DNA of 64,000 bases from Streptomyces antibioticus (GCF_001514065.1 NZ_KQ948423.1:496001-560000), one strand, 5' to 3'; positions 23,832 to 38,028 are shown, numbered from the stretch's first letter. The notes: generated by a model not told the origin, from the sequence alone. Translations and numbers: made by a program.

Positions 23832-26795
23832 TCAGCACTTGCCCTTGCACGGCTCCCCTCGCTTGTTGGCGATCTTCACGACCAGGCCGTCCTTCGACGA
23901 CGCGGTCTTCAGGGTGACCGCGTACGGCCCGGTGACCGCGTTCCTCGGCAGGACGTAGCCCTCGGGGACGTCCGTCTCCACCAGGTAGTACGTGCCGGCG
24001 GGCAGGTCGTCGAAGTAGCAGCGCCCCTTGTCGCTGGTGGCGCAGTCGTCGACGAACGTGTCCTTCTTCGGGCCCCCTCGCTGGAGCCCGGGGGTGCCGT
24101 TGCTGTCCCGCCAGAGCTGGAAGACCGCGCCGGCGAGCGGCTTGTGGGTCTTGGCGTCGGTCTTGGCGATCGTCAGGCCCAGTTCCTTGACGAGACCGGC
24201 GTCGAGGGTGAGGTTCTCGCGCTTGCCGGGGCCGAGGGTGACGACCGGGGAGCAGCCGGTGGCGGGGTCCACGACGGAGTCGTCGCCGTCGTTGCCCGCG
24301 TTCTGCTTGGTCCAGTTGTACTCGTCCGGCTTGACGAAGCAGACCCGGTAGTCGCCGTCCGGCAGGTTCGTGAACAGGTACTTGCCGTTCTCGTCGGTCG
24401 TGGTCGTCCTGATGACCTTGCCGGTCTTCGGGTCGATGAGCTTGACCGTGATGCCTGCGGCGCCCTTCTCGCCCTTGTCCTGGATGCCGTCGCCGTTGGT
24501 GTCGTACCAGACGTAGTCACCGAGCTTGTTGATCGGCCCGACCAGGCCCGCGTCGACGTCATGGTTGACGTAGCCGGGGTCGCCGACCTTGACCGTGGTC
24601 TTTCCGGCGGCGTCGACGTTCGAGTCGATCGCCCGGTCCGAGCCGGCTTCCTTCAGCGTCCACTTGATCTCGTCGAGCGTCGGCTTGCCGGGCAGCTTCG
24701 AGGTGTCGATGCCGCTGTGGTCGAAGGTGACGTCGTACGCGGTGTTCGGCTTCAGACCGTCCGCGGTGCCGACGTAGTACTCGCCGTTGGCGTCGGTCGT
24801 CGTGGTCAGCGTGTTGCCGTCCTTGTCCTTCAGGGTGACCTTCACCCCGGCGACGGGCGGCTCGGAGGGGTCCTGGATGCCGTCGCCGTCGCTGTCGTAC
24901 CAGACCCGGTTGCCGATCTGGACGGGTGCCTGGTCGCAGATCATCTCCAGGTCGGCGAGGCCGTTGCCCTTGCCGAAGAGGTTGGCGCCGTCGCTCCAGG
25001 TGGACTTGAGCTTCAGGTTGGCCTGGATGGCCCCGGAGCCGGCGGTCCAGCGCCGTACGCCCTGCTCGTACGCCTGGTTGGGGTACGGGTCGTAGGCGGT
25101 GGTCCACAGCTTGTTCCGGTACGGCTGGAGGACCAGGCCGCCTTCGTCGATCTGGTCGTGCTGGGCGTCGGCGAGGGTGGTGAAGTCGGTGTAGAACTCA
25201 CCGCCGCCCGGGCCCCGCTTGTCGCCCGGCAGGGCACCGGTCAGCCCGCCGCAGCCGCCGTTGCTCTCCAGCGTGTACGTCGTGCCGGACACACAGGCCC
25301 GCAGGGTGTCACCGGCGGCGACGGCCGAGACCTGGGTGTCCGTGGAGCGGTAGGAGTAGGTGCGGTTGCCCTGCATGTCGGCGAAGCGGTCGCGGTAGCC
25401 GAGGATCAGGTCGCCGTTGTCGGCGATCTCGATGTTGGCCAGCATCGGCTGCGGGGCGGAGACGAAGCCGTGCTCCTCCTTGAGCGGAACCCGCTCGTTC
25501 CAGGCCTCCCAGTCGGCGCTCATCCACTGGCCGACGGTGGTGTTGTCGTCGCAGCGGTAGAACACGGACGGGGAGCCGGTGAAGCGGTAGGCGCAGCCGC
25601 GCGCGTAGTCGAGTCGGTGGGTGAACAGCTCGCTGAACTGTCCGCCCTTGAACTCGTAGACGTGCCCGCTGAGCTGGGCCGGGTCGCCCCAGGCCACATC
25701 AGTGGACACGGTCGTCTCGGCGCCGCACACGCCGCCGACCACGACCCGGGCGCCGCGCACGCCGATGCCGTACGGGTGCCAGTCGCCGACGCAGGAGGCG
25801 GGCTTGGGGATGGCGTACGGCGCGGGGGTGCCGGCGGTGACGGCGTCGCCGGTGCCCTGGATGGGCACGACGTAGAGCTTGGCGTCGTTGAGGTCGACGG
25901 CGTAGAGCGTCTTGCCGTCGCCGGAGACGTCGACGTCGCCGAGGCCCTCGCGGCCGACCTTGGCGTAGACGGCGTCGTCGTGGAGGTAGTGGTTGTCGCT
26001 GCCGGGGTCGTGCGCGGTCAGGGTGCCGGGCAGGGTGACGAAGGTCGTCAGCGCCTTGCTGGTGGCGTTGTAGCGGTAGACCGCGTTGACGGGGCCCGCC
26101 GGGCCGTAGGCCGTGTGGCGTTTGACCGAGGTGCCCGCGTAGACGTTGCCCGTGCGGTCGGTGCCGATGCCGAACACCGCCTGCTGCTGGGTGTTGTCGG
26201 TCAGCTGGGTGAGCGGGCCGTCCTGGTAGCTGGCGAAGTCCGAGGGGAAGGAGACCAGGCCCTGCAGTTCCTTCGCGTCTCCCTTGGCCAGGCCGCAGGT
26301 GACCAGGGCCGGGTTCTCCTGGCAGTACAGGTCCGGCTCCCAGAAGCCGGTGGTGTAGGTGACGTCCGTGCCGCCGCCGACATCGACGAAGCCGACGCCC
26401 GAGCGGATGACGTCGGCGCCGGTGCCGAGCCCCGCGACGGCCGGGGAGAGGGTGCCCGGGGCGGGGTTGGCGACCTGGATGCGGTACTTGCCGCCGGTCA
26501 GGGCGGAGGACGACGGGGTGAACACGGCGGTGCCGTCGGCCCCGGTCGTCGCGGTCAGGCTCGCGCCGGCGTCGTCGGTCAGGGTGACCCTGACACCGGA
26601 CAGGCCGGGTTCCAGGACGCTGTCGTACGCCCCGTCGGCGTCGACCTCCGTGACCACGCGCACGGTGACCGTGCCGTCGCCCGCTCCGGCGGCCAGGGCC
26701 ACCGAGGTTCCGGTCGAACCGGCGAGCGTTCCCGCCGCCAGCAGCGCCAGACTGATTCCGCCCAGTCCGGTCGCTTTCCAGTTTCTGTGCAGCAC
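23832..26795 (-). CDS. Secreted surface protein with SdrD B-like and SpaA-like domains
   Basis: This 987-residue exported protein starts at GTG 26795 after GAGGAAAG. It has a signal peptide (residues 1-36), a first SdrD-like domain (about 38-115), a large central region with propeller-like sequence (NVYAGTSVKRH, DVDVSGDGKTLYAVDLND) to about 620, two calcium-binding-type SdrD B domains with NRVWYDSDGDGIQDP (about 630) and DYVWYDTNGDGIQDK (about 755), and a C-terminal SpaA/Cna-B domain (KTDAKTHKPLAGAVFQLW, about 872-980). It ends GEPCKGKC. There is no LPXTG motif or C-terminal hydrophobic segment, so it is probably released or held non-covalently. It is probably an adhesin or sheath component. 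Confidence 0.88.
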   Translation of the reverse strand: MLHRNWKATGLGGISLALLAAGTLAGSTGTSVALAAGAGDGTVTVRVVTEVDADGAYDSVLEPGLSGVRVTLTDDAGASLTATTGADGTAVFTPSSSALTGGKYRIQVANPAPGTLSPAVAGLGTGADVIRSGVGFVDVGGGTDVTYTTGFWEPDLYCQENPALVTCGLAKGDAKELQGLVSFPSDFASYQDGPLTQLTDNTQQQAVFGIGTDRTGNVYAGTSVKRHTAYGPAGPVNAVYRYNATSKALTTFVTLPGTLTAHDPGSDNHYLHDDAVYAKVGREGLGDVDVSGDGKTLYAVDLNDAKLYVVPIQGTGDAVTAGTPAPYAIPKPASCVGDWHPYGIGVRGARVVVGGVCGAETTVSTDVAWGDPAQLSGHVYEFKGGQFSELFTHRLDYARGCAYRFTGSPSVFYRCDDNTTVGQWMSADWEAWNERVPLKEEHGFVSAPQPMLANIEIADNGDLILGYRDRFADMQGNRTYSYRSTDTQVSAVAAGDTLRACVSGTTYTLESNGGCGGLTGALPGDKRGPGGGEFYTDFTTLADAQHDQIDEGGLVLQPYRNKLWTTAYDPYPNQAYEQGVRRWTAGSGAIQANLKLKSTWSDGANLFGKGNGLADLEMICDQAPVQIGNRVWYDSDGDGIQDPSEPPVAGVKVTLKDKDGNTLTTTTDANGEYYVGTADGLKPNTAYDVTFDHSGIDTSKLPGKPTLDEIKWTLKEAGSDRAIDSNVDAAGKTTVKVGDPGYVNHDVDAGLVGPINKLGDYVWYDTNGDGIQDKGEKGAAGITVKLIDPKTGKVIRTTTTDENGKYLFTNLPDGDYRVCFVKPDEYNWTKQNAGNDGDDSVVDPATGCSPVVTLGPGKRENLTLDAGLVKELGLTIAKTDAKTHKPLAGAVFQLWRDSNGTPGLQRGGPKKDTFVDDCATSDKGRCYFDDLPAGTYYLVETDVPEGYVLPRNAVTGPYAVTLKTASSKDGLVVKIANKRGEPCKGKC

Positions 26796-26904
26796 GCTTT
26801 CCTCGTCTCATGAAAACGGCCCCCACCGCTCATGTATGGAAAGTGTGAAGAAATGCCAATCGGGCCATTGGGAGGATTGCGGGGGTGATGACGGCCCGTC
26901 AGAT

Positions 26905-28893
26905 CTACTCCGCTTGCAGCACCAGCAACGCCAGGTCGTCGTCGGGCGGTCGTACGCCGAACTCGTGGACCAGGCGTTTGATGCGCTCGGCGATGAGCGG
27001 GGCGGTCAGGCCCGCGCAGCCGGCGAGGGCCGCCGCGAGGCCGTCGCCGTCGTCGAACTGGCGGGAGCCGCTGCGCCGCTCGGTGACCCCGTCGGTGACG
27101 CACAGGAGGGTGTCGCCACGGCGCAGCTCGATGATCTCGCTGGTGTAGACGGCGTCCTCGACGACCCCGAGGAGGGTCTGCGGCTGGGCGACCGTGCGGA
27201 CCCCGCCGTCCGGTCCGAGGAGCAGCGGCAGGGGGTGGCCGGCGGAGGCGAGGGTGCACTGGACGCCGCCGTCGAAGGGGCGGAGCTGGCCGAAGAGGAG
27301 GGACAGGAAGCGGGTCTGCGGGCCGTCGGCGGGACCGGCGGGGCCCACCGGTCCGGCGAAGGCGCGGGCGGCGGCGTCCGCGGCCTCGGTGGCGTCGTCG
27401 AGGAGGAGCTGGTTGAGGCGGTCGAGGACCTCGGCGACGGCGTACCCCTCGCGGGCCAGCAGCCGCAGCCAGGGCCGGGCCAGGCCGATCACCACGGCGG
27501 CTTCGGGCCCCTTGCCCTGGACGTCGCCGATGGCGAAGCACCAGCGGCCGTCGCCGCAGGGGAACAGGTCGTAGAAGTCGCCGCTGGGGCCCGCCTTGTC
27601 GCAAGGCTCGTAGACGAGGGCGCTGCTCACCCCGGGGATCTCGGCGACCGCCCCGGGCAGCAGTCCGCGCTGGAGGACGGCGCTGATGGTGGCCTGGCGG
27701 GCGTACTGGCGGGCGGCGCTGATGGCGAGGGCGACTCGGCGGCCGAGGTCCTCGACGAGCCCGGTGACCTCGTCGGGGAAGCGCACCAGGCCCGCCCGTC
27801 CGATGACCAGCGTGCCGAGCGGACGGCCGCCGGCGATCAGGCGGTACGCGAGGGCCGCGCCCTGCAGGCCGTGCGGGCCGAGGGCCTCGCCGGGCCAGGG
27901 GAAGGGGACGGGGCCCGAGCGCGGCGGCTCCGGCAGCCGCGGCACCTCCTTCTCCAGGGCCCGGCGCAGGTCCTCGATGAGGTTCTCGCTGCCGTGCCAG
28001 ACGCGGGCCAGCCGGGGTCCCGGGCCGGCGATCCCGTCGGCGCCCCAGCCGGCGATGCCGCCCCCGCCTTCGGCCTCGGTGGCGCGCGGGGAGCCCCAGC
28101 GCCCCATGAGTTCGTCCTCCAGCCACACCGCGCACCAGTCGGCGAGCCGCGGCACTATCAGCTGGCCGGCGAGCGCGGCCACCAGGTCCTCGTCGAGCTG
28201 CCCGGCGAGCAGGTCGGAGGCCTCGGCGAGGAAGGACAGGGCGCCGCGGTTGAGCCACTCCCGGTCGCGCTCGGCGCGCGCGGGTTCGGGGGCGAGGATC
28301 TCGGCGACCCGCAGGCCCCGCTCTCCCGGGTACGTGTCCAGGTCGTCGGCGGTCGCGTCGTCCTCGTCGGTGAGCCGGGCCCACACCGTCTTGGAGCCGG
28401 TGCGGTAGGTGACGCCCCAGGACTCGGCGAGGGTGGCGACGAGACGCAGCCCGCGCCCGTACTCCGGTGTCCCCCGGCCGAGTTCGGGGGTCCCGGCGGC
28501 GTACTCCGGTGTCGGGTACGGCGCTTCGGGCGCGCCGGCGCGCGGGGCGCGCGACGGGTGGTGGTCGGTGACCTCCACGACCACCGCGCCCGTTTCCTCC
28601 AGCCGGCAGTCCAGTTCGACGTCGGTGCCCGCGTGCACGACCGCGTTGGTGACGAGTTCACTGGTGACGACGGTGAGGTCGTCGGTGACGCGTTCGGTGA
28701 GCAGTTCCACGCCGGGCAGGGCGAGTTCGGCCCATTCCGTGCACGCGGCGCGCAGCAGTGCGCGGGCGGCGCCCGGCGCCTGGGAGCTACCGGGAAGGAC
28801 GGCGTGCGCCCGGGCGCACGGGGGCACGCGGTCGGACTCAGGCACATCAGAAGCACGGGCGTCGCTCTCCCGTTGCGTCGGAATGGCCCCCAT
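26905..28893 (-). CDS. SpoIIE-type PP2C phosphatase with N-terminal RsbW-like ATPase and GAF-like regions
   Basis: The protein (662 residues from ATG 28893) carries an anti-sigma-type HATPase domain (about 50-150, N-box SELVTNAVVHAG), a GAF-like region (about 225-400) and a C-terminal PPM phosphatase domain. Metal-binding motifs are present: SGDFYDLF, IGDVQGKG, CVTDGVTE and PDDDLALL. Such proteins dephosphorylate anti-anti-sigma factors in partner-switching systems. A GTG at 28926 is possible, but GGGGAG lies 6 nt before the ATG at 28893. It diverges from the large hybrid kinase gene, which suggests linked signalling. A stretch with repeated TPEYAAGTPEL-like units sits in the linker after the ATPase domain. 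Confidence 0.88.
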   Translation of the reverse strand: MGAIPTQRESDARASDVPESDRVPPCARAHAVLPGSSQAPGAARALLRAACTEWAELALPGVELLTERVTDDLTVVTSELVTNAVVHAGTDVELDCRLEETGAVVVEVTDHHPSRAPRAGAPEAPYPTPEYAAGTPELGRGTPEYGRGLRLVATLAESWGVTYRTGSKTVWARLTDEDDATADDLDTYPGERGLRVAEILAPEPARAERDREWLNRGALSFLAEASDLLAGQLDEDLVAALAGQLIVPRLADWCAVWLEDELMGRWGSPRATEAEGGGGIAGWGADGIAGPGPRLARVWHGSENLIEDLRRALEKEVPRLPEPPRSGPVPFPWPGEALGPHGLQGAALAYRLIAGGRPLGTLVIGRAGLVRFPDEVTGLVEDLGRRVALAISAARQYARQATISAVLQRGLLPGAVAEIPGVSSALVYEPCDKAGPSGDFYDLFPCGDGRWCFAIGDVQGKGPEAAVVIGLARPWLRLLAREGYAVAEVLDRLNQLLLDDATEAADAAARAFAGPVGPAGPADGPQTRFLSLLFGQLRPFDGGVQCTLASAGHPLPLLLGPDGGVRTVAQPQTLLGVVEDAVYTSEIIELRRGDTLLCVTDGVTERRSGSRQFDDGDGLAAALAGCAGLTAPLIAERIKRLVHEFGVRPPDDDLALLVLQAE

Positions 28894-28995
28894 GTCCAGC
28901 TCCCCGAGCAGTTCGGACGAATACACCTCAGTCGATGCGGACAGAGTGACAGACTGACTGCGCCCATAAGCGCCGAGTTACCGAAGTGGGCCGCC

Positions 28996-33159
<4,164 letters not shown>

Positions 33160-33171
33160 GGCACGGTCACC

Positions 33172-33744
33172 ATGAGCGCTGAGGCAACGACCGACGAGCG
33201 CGCCAGCATCCTCCTGGTCGACGACATGGAGGACAACCTGATCGCGCTGGAGGCCGTCCTGGGGTCCCTCAACGAGCCGCTCGTCCGCGCGCGTTCGGGC
33301 GAGGAGGCGATGAAGGCGCTGCTGCGCCGGCAGTTCGCCCTCGTCCTGCTCGACGTCCGCATGCCGGGCATGGACGGCTTCGAGACCGCCGCGAACATCA
33401 AACGGCTCGACCAGACCAAGGACGTCCCGATCATCTTCCTGACCGGCGCGGAGGACGACTCCGGCTACGCCTTCCGCGGCTACGCGACGGGCGCGGCCGA
33501 CTACTTGACCAAGCCGTTCGACCCCTGGGTCCTACGGGCGAAGGTCAGCGTGTTCCTGGACCTGTACAGAAAGAACCAGCAGCTGGAGCGGCTGCTGGCG
33601 CAGGACCAGGCGGAGTACGGGGAGGTGGCGAGCAGACTGGCGGAACTGGAGAAGCAGTTGGACGCGCAGCACCCCCCGGACCTGCGTGCGCTGCGCAACC
33701 GGATCCGGGAGCTGCGTGAACTCGTCAGCAGGGGCCGGGGTTGA
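33172..33744 (+). CDS. Response regulator with C-terminal coiled coil
   Basis: The 190-residue protein has an N-terminal receiver domain (about 12-130): acidic pocket LLVDDMEDN, phospho-acceptor D61 in LLDVRMPGMDG, Thr in FLTGAED and Lys in YLTKPFDP. Instead of a DNA-binding output it ends in a charged helix (NQQLERLLAQDQAEYGEVAS onward), likely a coiled coil for dimerisation or partner binding. It starts 12 bp after the hybrid kinase stop, so it is probably its co-expressed partner, receiving phosphate directly or through the receiver of the kinase. The output is unknown; interaction with the divergent SpoIIE phosphatase is a reasonable hypothesis. Confidence 0.9.
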   Translation: MSAEATTDERASILLVDDMEDNLIALEAVLGSLNEPLVRARSGEEAMKALLRRQFALVLLDVRMPGMDGFETAANIKRLDQTKDVPIIFLTGAEDDSGYAFRGYATGAADYLTKPFDPWVLRAKVSVFLDLYRKNQQLERLLAQDQAEYGEVASRLAELEKQLDAQHPPDLRALRNRIRELRELVSRGRG

Positions 33745-33752
33745 CGCCCTCA

Positions 33753-33786
33753 GGGGCGCGGGGAACTGCGCGACAAGCCACAACGG
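33753..33786 (+). repeat. Dispersed GC-rich repeat, short form
   Basis: This 34-bp block (ggggcgcggggaactgcgcg, then acaagccacaacgg) differs from the copy at 18230 by one base. It sits between the convergent response regulator and acyl-CoA synthetase genes. Confidence 0.75.
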
Positions 33787-33831
33787 ACCGTCAGCCGCAA
33801 CGAGTCCCCCACCACCCCTCTCTTCAGGCGC

Positions 33832-35706
33832 TCACGCCTCGCGCGTCCCGGCGTACATCTCATCGATCAGATGCTTGTACTCCCGCTCCACAACCGGCCT
33901 CTTCAGCTTCAGACTCGGCGTGATCTCCCCGTGCTCCACATCGAGATCCCGAGGCAGCAACCGGAACTTCTTGATGGTCTGCCACCGCTGAAGCCCCTCG
34001 TTGAGCTGCTTCACATACCCCTCGACAAGAGCAACCGTCTCCGGCGCAGCCACCACGTCGGCGTACGCCTTCCCACCGAGCCCGTTCTCCTCGGCCCAGC
34101 CGAGAATCGCGACCTCGTCGAGCGCGATGAGCGCCGTGCAGAAGTTCCGGTCGGCCCCATGCACGAGGATGTTGGAGACGTACGGGCACACCGCCTTGAA
34201 CTGCCCCTCGACCTCGGCCGGCGCGATGTACTTGCCGCCCGACGTCTTGATGAGGTCCTTCTTGCGGTCGGTGATCCGCAGGTACCCGTCGGGCGACAGC
34301 TCACCGATGTCCCCGGTGTGGAACCAGCCGTCGCTCTCCAGCACCTCGGCGGTCTTCTCGGGCAGCCCGTGGTAGCCCTCCATGATGCCGGGCCCGCGCA
34401 GCAGGATCTCCCCGTCGTCGGCGATGCGCACCTCCGTGCCGGGCAGCGGCTTGCCGACCGTGCCGGTGCGGTACGCCTCACCGGGGTTCACGAAGGACGC
34501 GGCCGAGGACTCCGTGAGGCCGTAGCCCTCCAGGATGTGGATGCCCACGCCGGCGAAGAAGTAGCCGATCTCCGGCGCGAGGGCCGCCGACCCGGAGACC
34601 GCCGCCCGCAGCCTGCCGCCGAACGCCTCGCGGATCTTGGCGAAGACGAGCGCGTCGGCGACCTTGTGCTTGGCGGAGAGGCCGAAGGGGGCGCTCGCCG
34701 TGCCGGTGCGGCGGAAGTTGTCCTGGCTGGCCTTGGCGTACTCGCGGGCCACCTCGGACGCCCACTGGAAGATCTTGTACTTGGCGCCACCGCCCGCCCG
34801 GGCCTTCGCCGCGACCCCGTTGTAGACCTTCTCGAAGATGCGCGGGACGGCCGCCATGTACGTCGGCTGCACGACCGGCAGATTCTCGATGATCTTGTCG
34901 ACGCGACCGTCGACGGCGGTGACGTGCCCGACCTCGATCTGCCCGGAGGTGAGGACCTTGCCGAAGACGTGCGCGAGCGGCAGCCACAGGTACTGCACGT
35001 CCTCGGCGCTGATCAGTCCGGTCGCGGCGATCGCCTTGGCCATGTAGGCCCAGTTGTCGTGCGGGAGCCGTACGCCCTTGGGGCGGCCGGTGGTGCCCGA
35101 GGTGTAGATGAGGGTGGCCAGCTGGTCCTTGGTGATCGCGCCGACCTTCTCCTTGATCAGGTCGGGCTCCTTCTCCAGGCGGGCGGCGCCACGGGCCTCC
35201 AGCTCGGCGAGGGTGAGCACCCAGTCGCCGGTCTCCACGCCCTCGGCGTCGATGACCACGACATGGGTCAGCTCGGGCAGCTCGGCGCGCTTCTCCTGCG
35301 CCTTGGCCAGCTGCTCGGCGTTCTCGGCGAACAGGACGCGGCTCTCGGAGTCGGAGACGATGAACGCCGACTCGTCGGCGTTGGTCTGCGGATACACCGT
35401 GGTCGTGGCGGCGCCGGCGCACAGGATGCCGAGGTCGGCGAGGATCCACTCGACGCGGGTCGAGGAGGACAGCGCGACGCGCTGTTCGGGCTGCACCCCG
35501 AGCTCGATCAGGCCGGCGGCGATGGCGAAGACCCGCTCGGCGGTCTCTCCCCAGCTCAGCGACTTCCAGTCGTCGGGGCCCTCACCGGATGCCGGTGGCA
35601 CCGGGTAGCGGTAGGCCTCCGCGTCGGGCGTGGCCGCAACGCGCTCCAGGAAGAGGGTCGCCACGCTCGGCGGTCGGTTCTCGATCAGGGTCTGTGTGTC
35701 GCTCAC
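33832..35706 (-). CDS. Long-chain fatty-acid-CoA ligase (AMP-forming)
   Basis: The 624-residue acyl-adenylate-forming enzyme activates fatty acids with ATP and CoA. The AMP-binding P-loop is TLIYTSGTTGRPKGVRL, followed by the A5-type motif GYGLTESSA, the A7 motif WFHTGDIGELSPDGYLRITD and the KDLIKTSGGKYIAP hinge. The C-terminal lysine of the usual catalytic segment would fall in LKLKRPVVEREYKH. Length agrees with bacterial long-chain FadD15-like enzymes (about 600). It starts at ATG 35706 and lies 231 bp downstream of lepA, separated from it by a strong hairpin, so it has its own promoter. Confidence 0.93.
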   Translation of the reverse strand: MSDTQTLIENRPPSVATLFLERVAATPDAEAYRYPVPPASGEGPDDWKSLSWGETAERVFAIAAGLIELGVQPEQRVALSSSTRVEWILADLGILCAGAATTTVYPQTNADESAFIVSDSESRVLFAENAEQLAKAQEKRAELPELTHVVVIDAEGVETGDWVLTLAELEARGAARLEKEPDLIKEKVGAITKDQLATLIYTSGTTGRPKGVRLPHDNWAYMAKAIAATGLISAEDVQYLWLPLAHVFGKVLTSGQIEVGHVTAVDGRVDKIIENLPVVQPTYMAAVPRIFEKVYNGVAAKARAGGGAKYKIFQWASEVAREYAKASQDNFRRTGTASAPFGLSAKHKVADALVFAKIREAFGGRLRAAVSGSAALAPEIGYFFAGVGIHILEGYGLTESSAASFVNPGEAYRTGTVGKPLPGTEVRIADDGEILLRGPGIMEGYHGLPEKTAEVLESDGWFHTGDIGELSPDGYLRITDRKKDLIKTSGGKYIAPAEVEGQFKAVCPYVSNILVHGADRNFCTALIALDEVAILGWAEENGLGGKAYADVVAAPETVALVEGYVKQLNEGLQRWQTIKKFRLLPRDLDVEHGEITPSLKLKRPVVEREYKHLIDEMYAGTREA

Positions 35707-35775
35707 GACATCCTCCGGGGCCCGCGACAGTGCGGCGGCTGGCTCAGTGCGGCTGGTGTGCTGCTCGAGTGTTGT

Positions 35776-35790
35776 TTAACTCACGAGTAA
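35776..35790. promoter_or_regulatory. Candidate TetR-type operator upstream of acyl-CoA ligase gene
   Basis: A near-palindrome (ttaactcacgagtaa: ttAactc / gagtaa) lies 70-84 bp upstream of the ligase start in an AT-richer patch. Fatty-acid genes in actinobacteria are frequently controlled by TetR-family repressors at such sites. Regulator identity is unknown. Confidence 0.35.
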
Positions 35791-35882
35791 CCATCGAGTG
35801 GAGATCAGAGTAGAGCGCGACCGCCACCTGCGTAAGGGGCGACGGCCTGTCACTTCCTACAGAGGGCGACGTTACGCACGCG

Positions 35883-35918
35883 TAGGGGCCCGTCACGCTC
35901 ACATGTGACAGGCCCCTA
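35883..35918 (-). terminator. Hairpin downstream of lepA
   Basis: An inverted repeat (taggggcc c gtcac / gtgac a ggccccta; 13 pairs with one mismatch, 8-nt loop) lies 20 bp after the lepA stop. The T-run (attttc) is on the plus-strand side, so the structure could terminate in either direction, but position favours lepA. Confidence 0.7.
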
Positions 35919-35937
35919 TTTTCACGGGAAAACGACG

Positions 35938-37806
35938 CTACTTCTTGCCCTTGCCGGAACCCGCGGCGTCGTCGCTGCTCAGTACGGCGATGAAGGCCTC
36001 CTGCGGAACCTCCACAGAGCCCACCATCTTCATCCGCTTCTTGCCCTCCTTCTGCTTCTCCAGCAGCTTCCGCTTACGGGAGATGTCACCGCCGTAGCAC
36101 TTGGCGAGGACGTCCTTGCGGATGGCGCGGATGGTCTCGCGGGCGATGACCCGGGAGCCGATGGCGGCCTGGATGGGGACCTCGAAGGCCTGCCGCGGGA
36201 TGAGCTCGCGCAGCTTGGCGACGAGCCGCACGCCGTACGCGTACGCCGCGTCCTTGTGCGTGATCGCCGAGAAGGCGTCGACCTTGTCGCCGTGCAGCAG
36301 GATGTCGACCTTGACCAAGGAGGACGTCTGCTCACCCGTGGGCTCGTAGTCGAGGGACGCGTAACCGCGCGTCTTCGACTTCAGCTGGTCGAAGAAGTCG
36401 AAGACGATCTCCGCGAGCGGGAGGGTGTAGCGGATCTCGACGCGGTCCTCGGAGAGGTAGTCCATGCCGAGCAGGGTGCCGCGCCGGGTCTGGCACAGCT
36501 CCATGATCGAGCCGATGAACTCGGTGGGCGCGAGGATCGTGGCCCGTACGACGGGCTCGTACACCTCGTTGATCTTGCCCTCGGGGAACTCGCTCGGGTT
36601 GGTGACGGTGTGCTCGCTGCCGTCCTCCATCACGACCCGGTAGACCACGTTCGGCGCGGTCGCGATCAGGTCCAGCCCGAACTCGCGTTCCAGCCGCTCC
36701 CGGATCACGTCGAGGTGCAGCAGCCCGAGGAAGCCGACACGGAAACCGAACCCCAGCGCGGCGGAGGTCTCCGGCTCGTAGACGAGCGCGGCGTCGTTGA
36801 GCTGGAGCTTGTCCAGCGCCTCGCGCAGCTCGGGGTAGTCGGAGCCGTCCAGCGGATAGAGCCCGGAGAAGACCATGGGCTTGGGATCCTTGTACCCCCC
36901 GAGCGCCTCGGTGGCCCCCTTCTGCTGGCTGGTGACGGTGTCACCGACCTTGGACTGGCGGACGTCCTTCACACCGGTGATGAGGTAGCCCACCTCACCG
37001 ACGCCGAGACCGTCGGCACCGAGCATCTCGGGCGAGTTGGTGCCGATCTCCAGCAGCTCGTGGGTGGCGCCGGTCGACATCATCTTGATGCGCTCGCGCT
37101 TGTTGAGCTGGCCGTCGATGACACGGACGTACGTCACGACACCGCGGTAGGAGTCGTAGACGGAGTCGAAGATCATCGCGCGGGCGGGCGCGTCGGCGAC
37201 ACCGACGGGGGCCGGGACCTCGCGTACGACCTTGTCGAGCAGCGCGTCGACGCCCACGCCCGTCTTGGCGGAGACCTTGAGGACGTCCTCGGGGTCGCAG
37301 CCGATGAGGTTGGCGAGCTCCTCGGAGAACTTCTCCGGCTGGGCGGCCGGCAGGTCGATCTTGTTCAGTACGGGGATGATCTTGAGGTCGTTCTCCATCG
37401 CCAGGTACAGGTTGGCGAGGGTCTGGGCCTCGATGCCCTGGGCGGCGTCGACGAGGAGGACGGTCCCCTCGCAGGCGGCGAGCGACCGCGAGACCTCGTA
37501 GGTGAAGTCGACGTGCCCGGGGGTGTCGATCATGTTCAGGATGTGCGTGTTGCCCTTGTCGTGGGTCGGAGCCCACGGCAAACGCACCGCCTGGGACTTG
37601 ATCGTGATGCCACGCTCACGCTCGATGTCCATACGGTCGAGGTACTGAGCACGCATCTGCCGCTGCTCGACCACACCGGTCAGCTGGAGCATCCGGTCGG
37701 CGAGGGTGGACTTGCCGTGGTCGATGTGCGCGATGATGCAGAAATTGCGGATCAGAGCCGGGTCGGTACGGCTCGGCTCGGGCACATTGTTAGGGGTCGC
37801 GGGCAC
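35938..37806 (-). CDS. lepA: Elongation factor 4 (ribosomal back-translocase LepA)
   Basis: The 622-residue translational GTPase acts on ribosomes, in back-translocation and 30S biogenesis. G1 is AHIDHGKST (26-34), G2 region contains [12 protein letters not shown]3 is DTPGHVDFT and G4 is NKIDLP. Domains II-V and the LepA-specific C-terminal domain ([14 protein letters not shown]) are present in full. GTG at 37806 with AGGA upstream gives the typical N-terminus; the frame is open 20 codons further. It is divergent from rpsT, the usual arrangement in Streptomyces. Confidence 0.96.
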   Translation of the reverse strand: MPATPNNVPEPSRTDPALIRNFCIIAHIDHGKSTLADRMLQLTGVVEQRQMRAQYLDRMDIERERGITIKSQAVRLPWAPTHDKGNTHILNMIDTPGHVDFTYEVSRSLAACEGTVLLVDAAQGIEAQTLANLYLAMENDLKIIPVLNKIDLPAAQPEKFSEELANLIGCDPEDVLKVSAKTGVGVDALLDKVVREVPAPVGVADAPARAMIFDSVYDSYRGVVTYVRVIDGQLNKRERIKMMSTGATHELLEIGTNSPEMLGADGLGVGEVGYLITGVKDVRQSKVGDTVTSQQKGATEALGGYKDPKPMVFSGLYPLDGSDYPELREALDKLQLNDAALVYEPETSAALGFGFRVGFLGLLHLDVIRERLEREFGLDLIATAPNVVYRVVMEDGSEHTVTNPSEFPEGKINEVYEPVVRATILAPTEFIGSIMELCQTRRGTLLGMDYLSEDRVEIRYTLPLAEIVFDFFDQLKSKTRGYASLDYEPTGEQTSSLVKVDILLHGDKVDAFSAITHKDAAYAYGVRLVAKLRELIPRQAFEVPIQAAIGSRVIARETIRAIRKDVLAKCYGGDISRKRKLLEKQKEGKKRMKMVGSVEVPQEAFIAVLSSDDAAGSGKGKK

Positions 37807-38028
37807 GCAGGGTCCTGTCTCTTGAGGCGCCTTATGCCTCGGGTCGGATCGATACGTAGGCTCCATGGTCCCACGGCGGGCGACCGGGGACCGTTTTGGG
37901 CCACCGCCCGCCCCCCTGGTAGCCTGGGTGGCTGTGTCTCATGCCCTCTCAGCGCGAGGCACACCCCAAGAAATCACCTGGCCCGGGCCCCTCGTGGTCC
38001 CGTGCCTGAACCTGTAAAGGCTCAATCA

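Noticed and set aside
23502-26813. 1103-codon plus-strand open frame opposite the surface protein gene
   Set aside because: Antisense shadow of the SdrD/SpaA gene with valine/glycine-rich composition and no domain.
26359-28995. 879-codon upstream extension of the hybrid kinase frame
   Set aside because: It runs antisense through the phosphatase gene; ATG 28996 begins the recognisable protein.
37893-37924. Possible rpsT promoter (ttgggc, 18 nt, tagcct)
   Set aside because: Position is plausible but matches are weak and similar boxes are frequent by chance in this GC-rich region.
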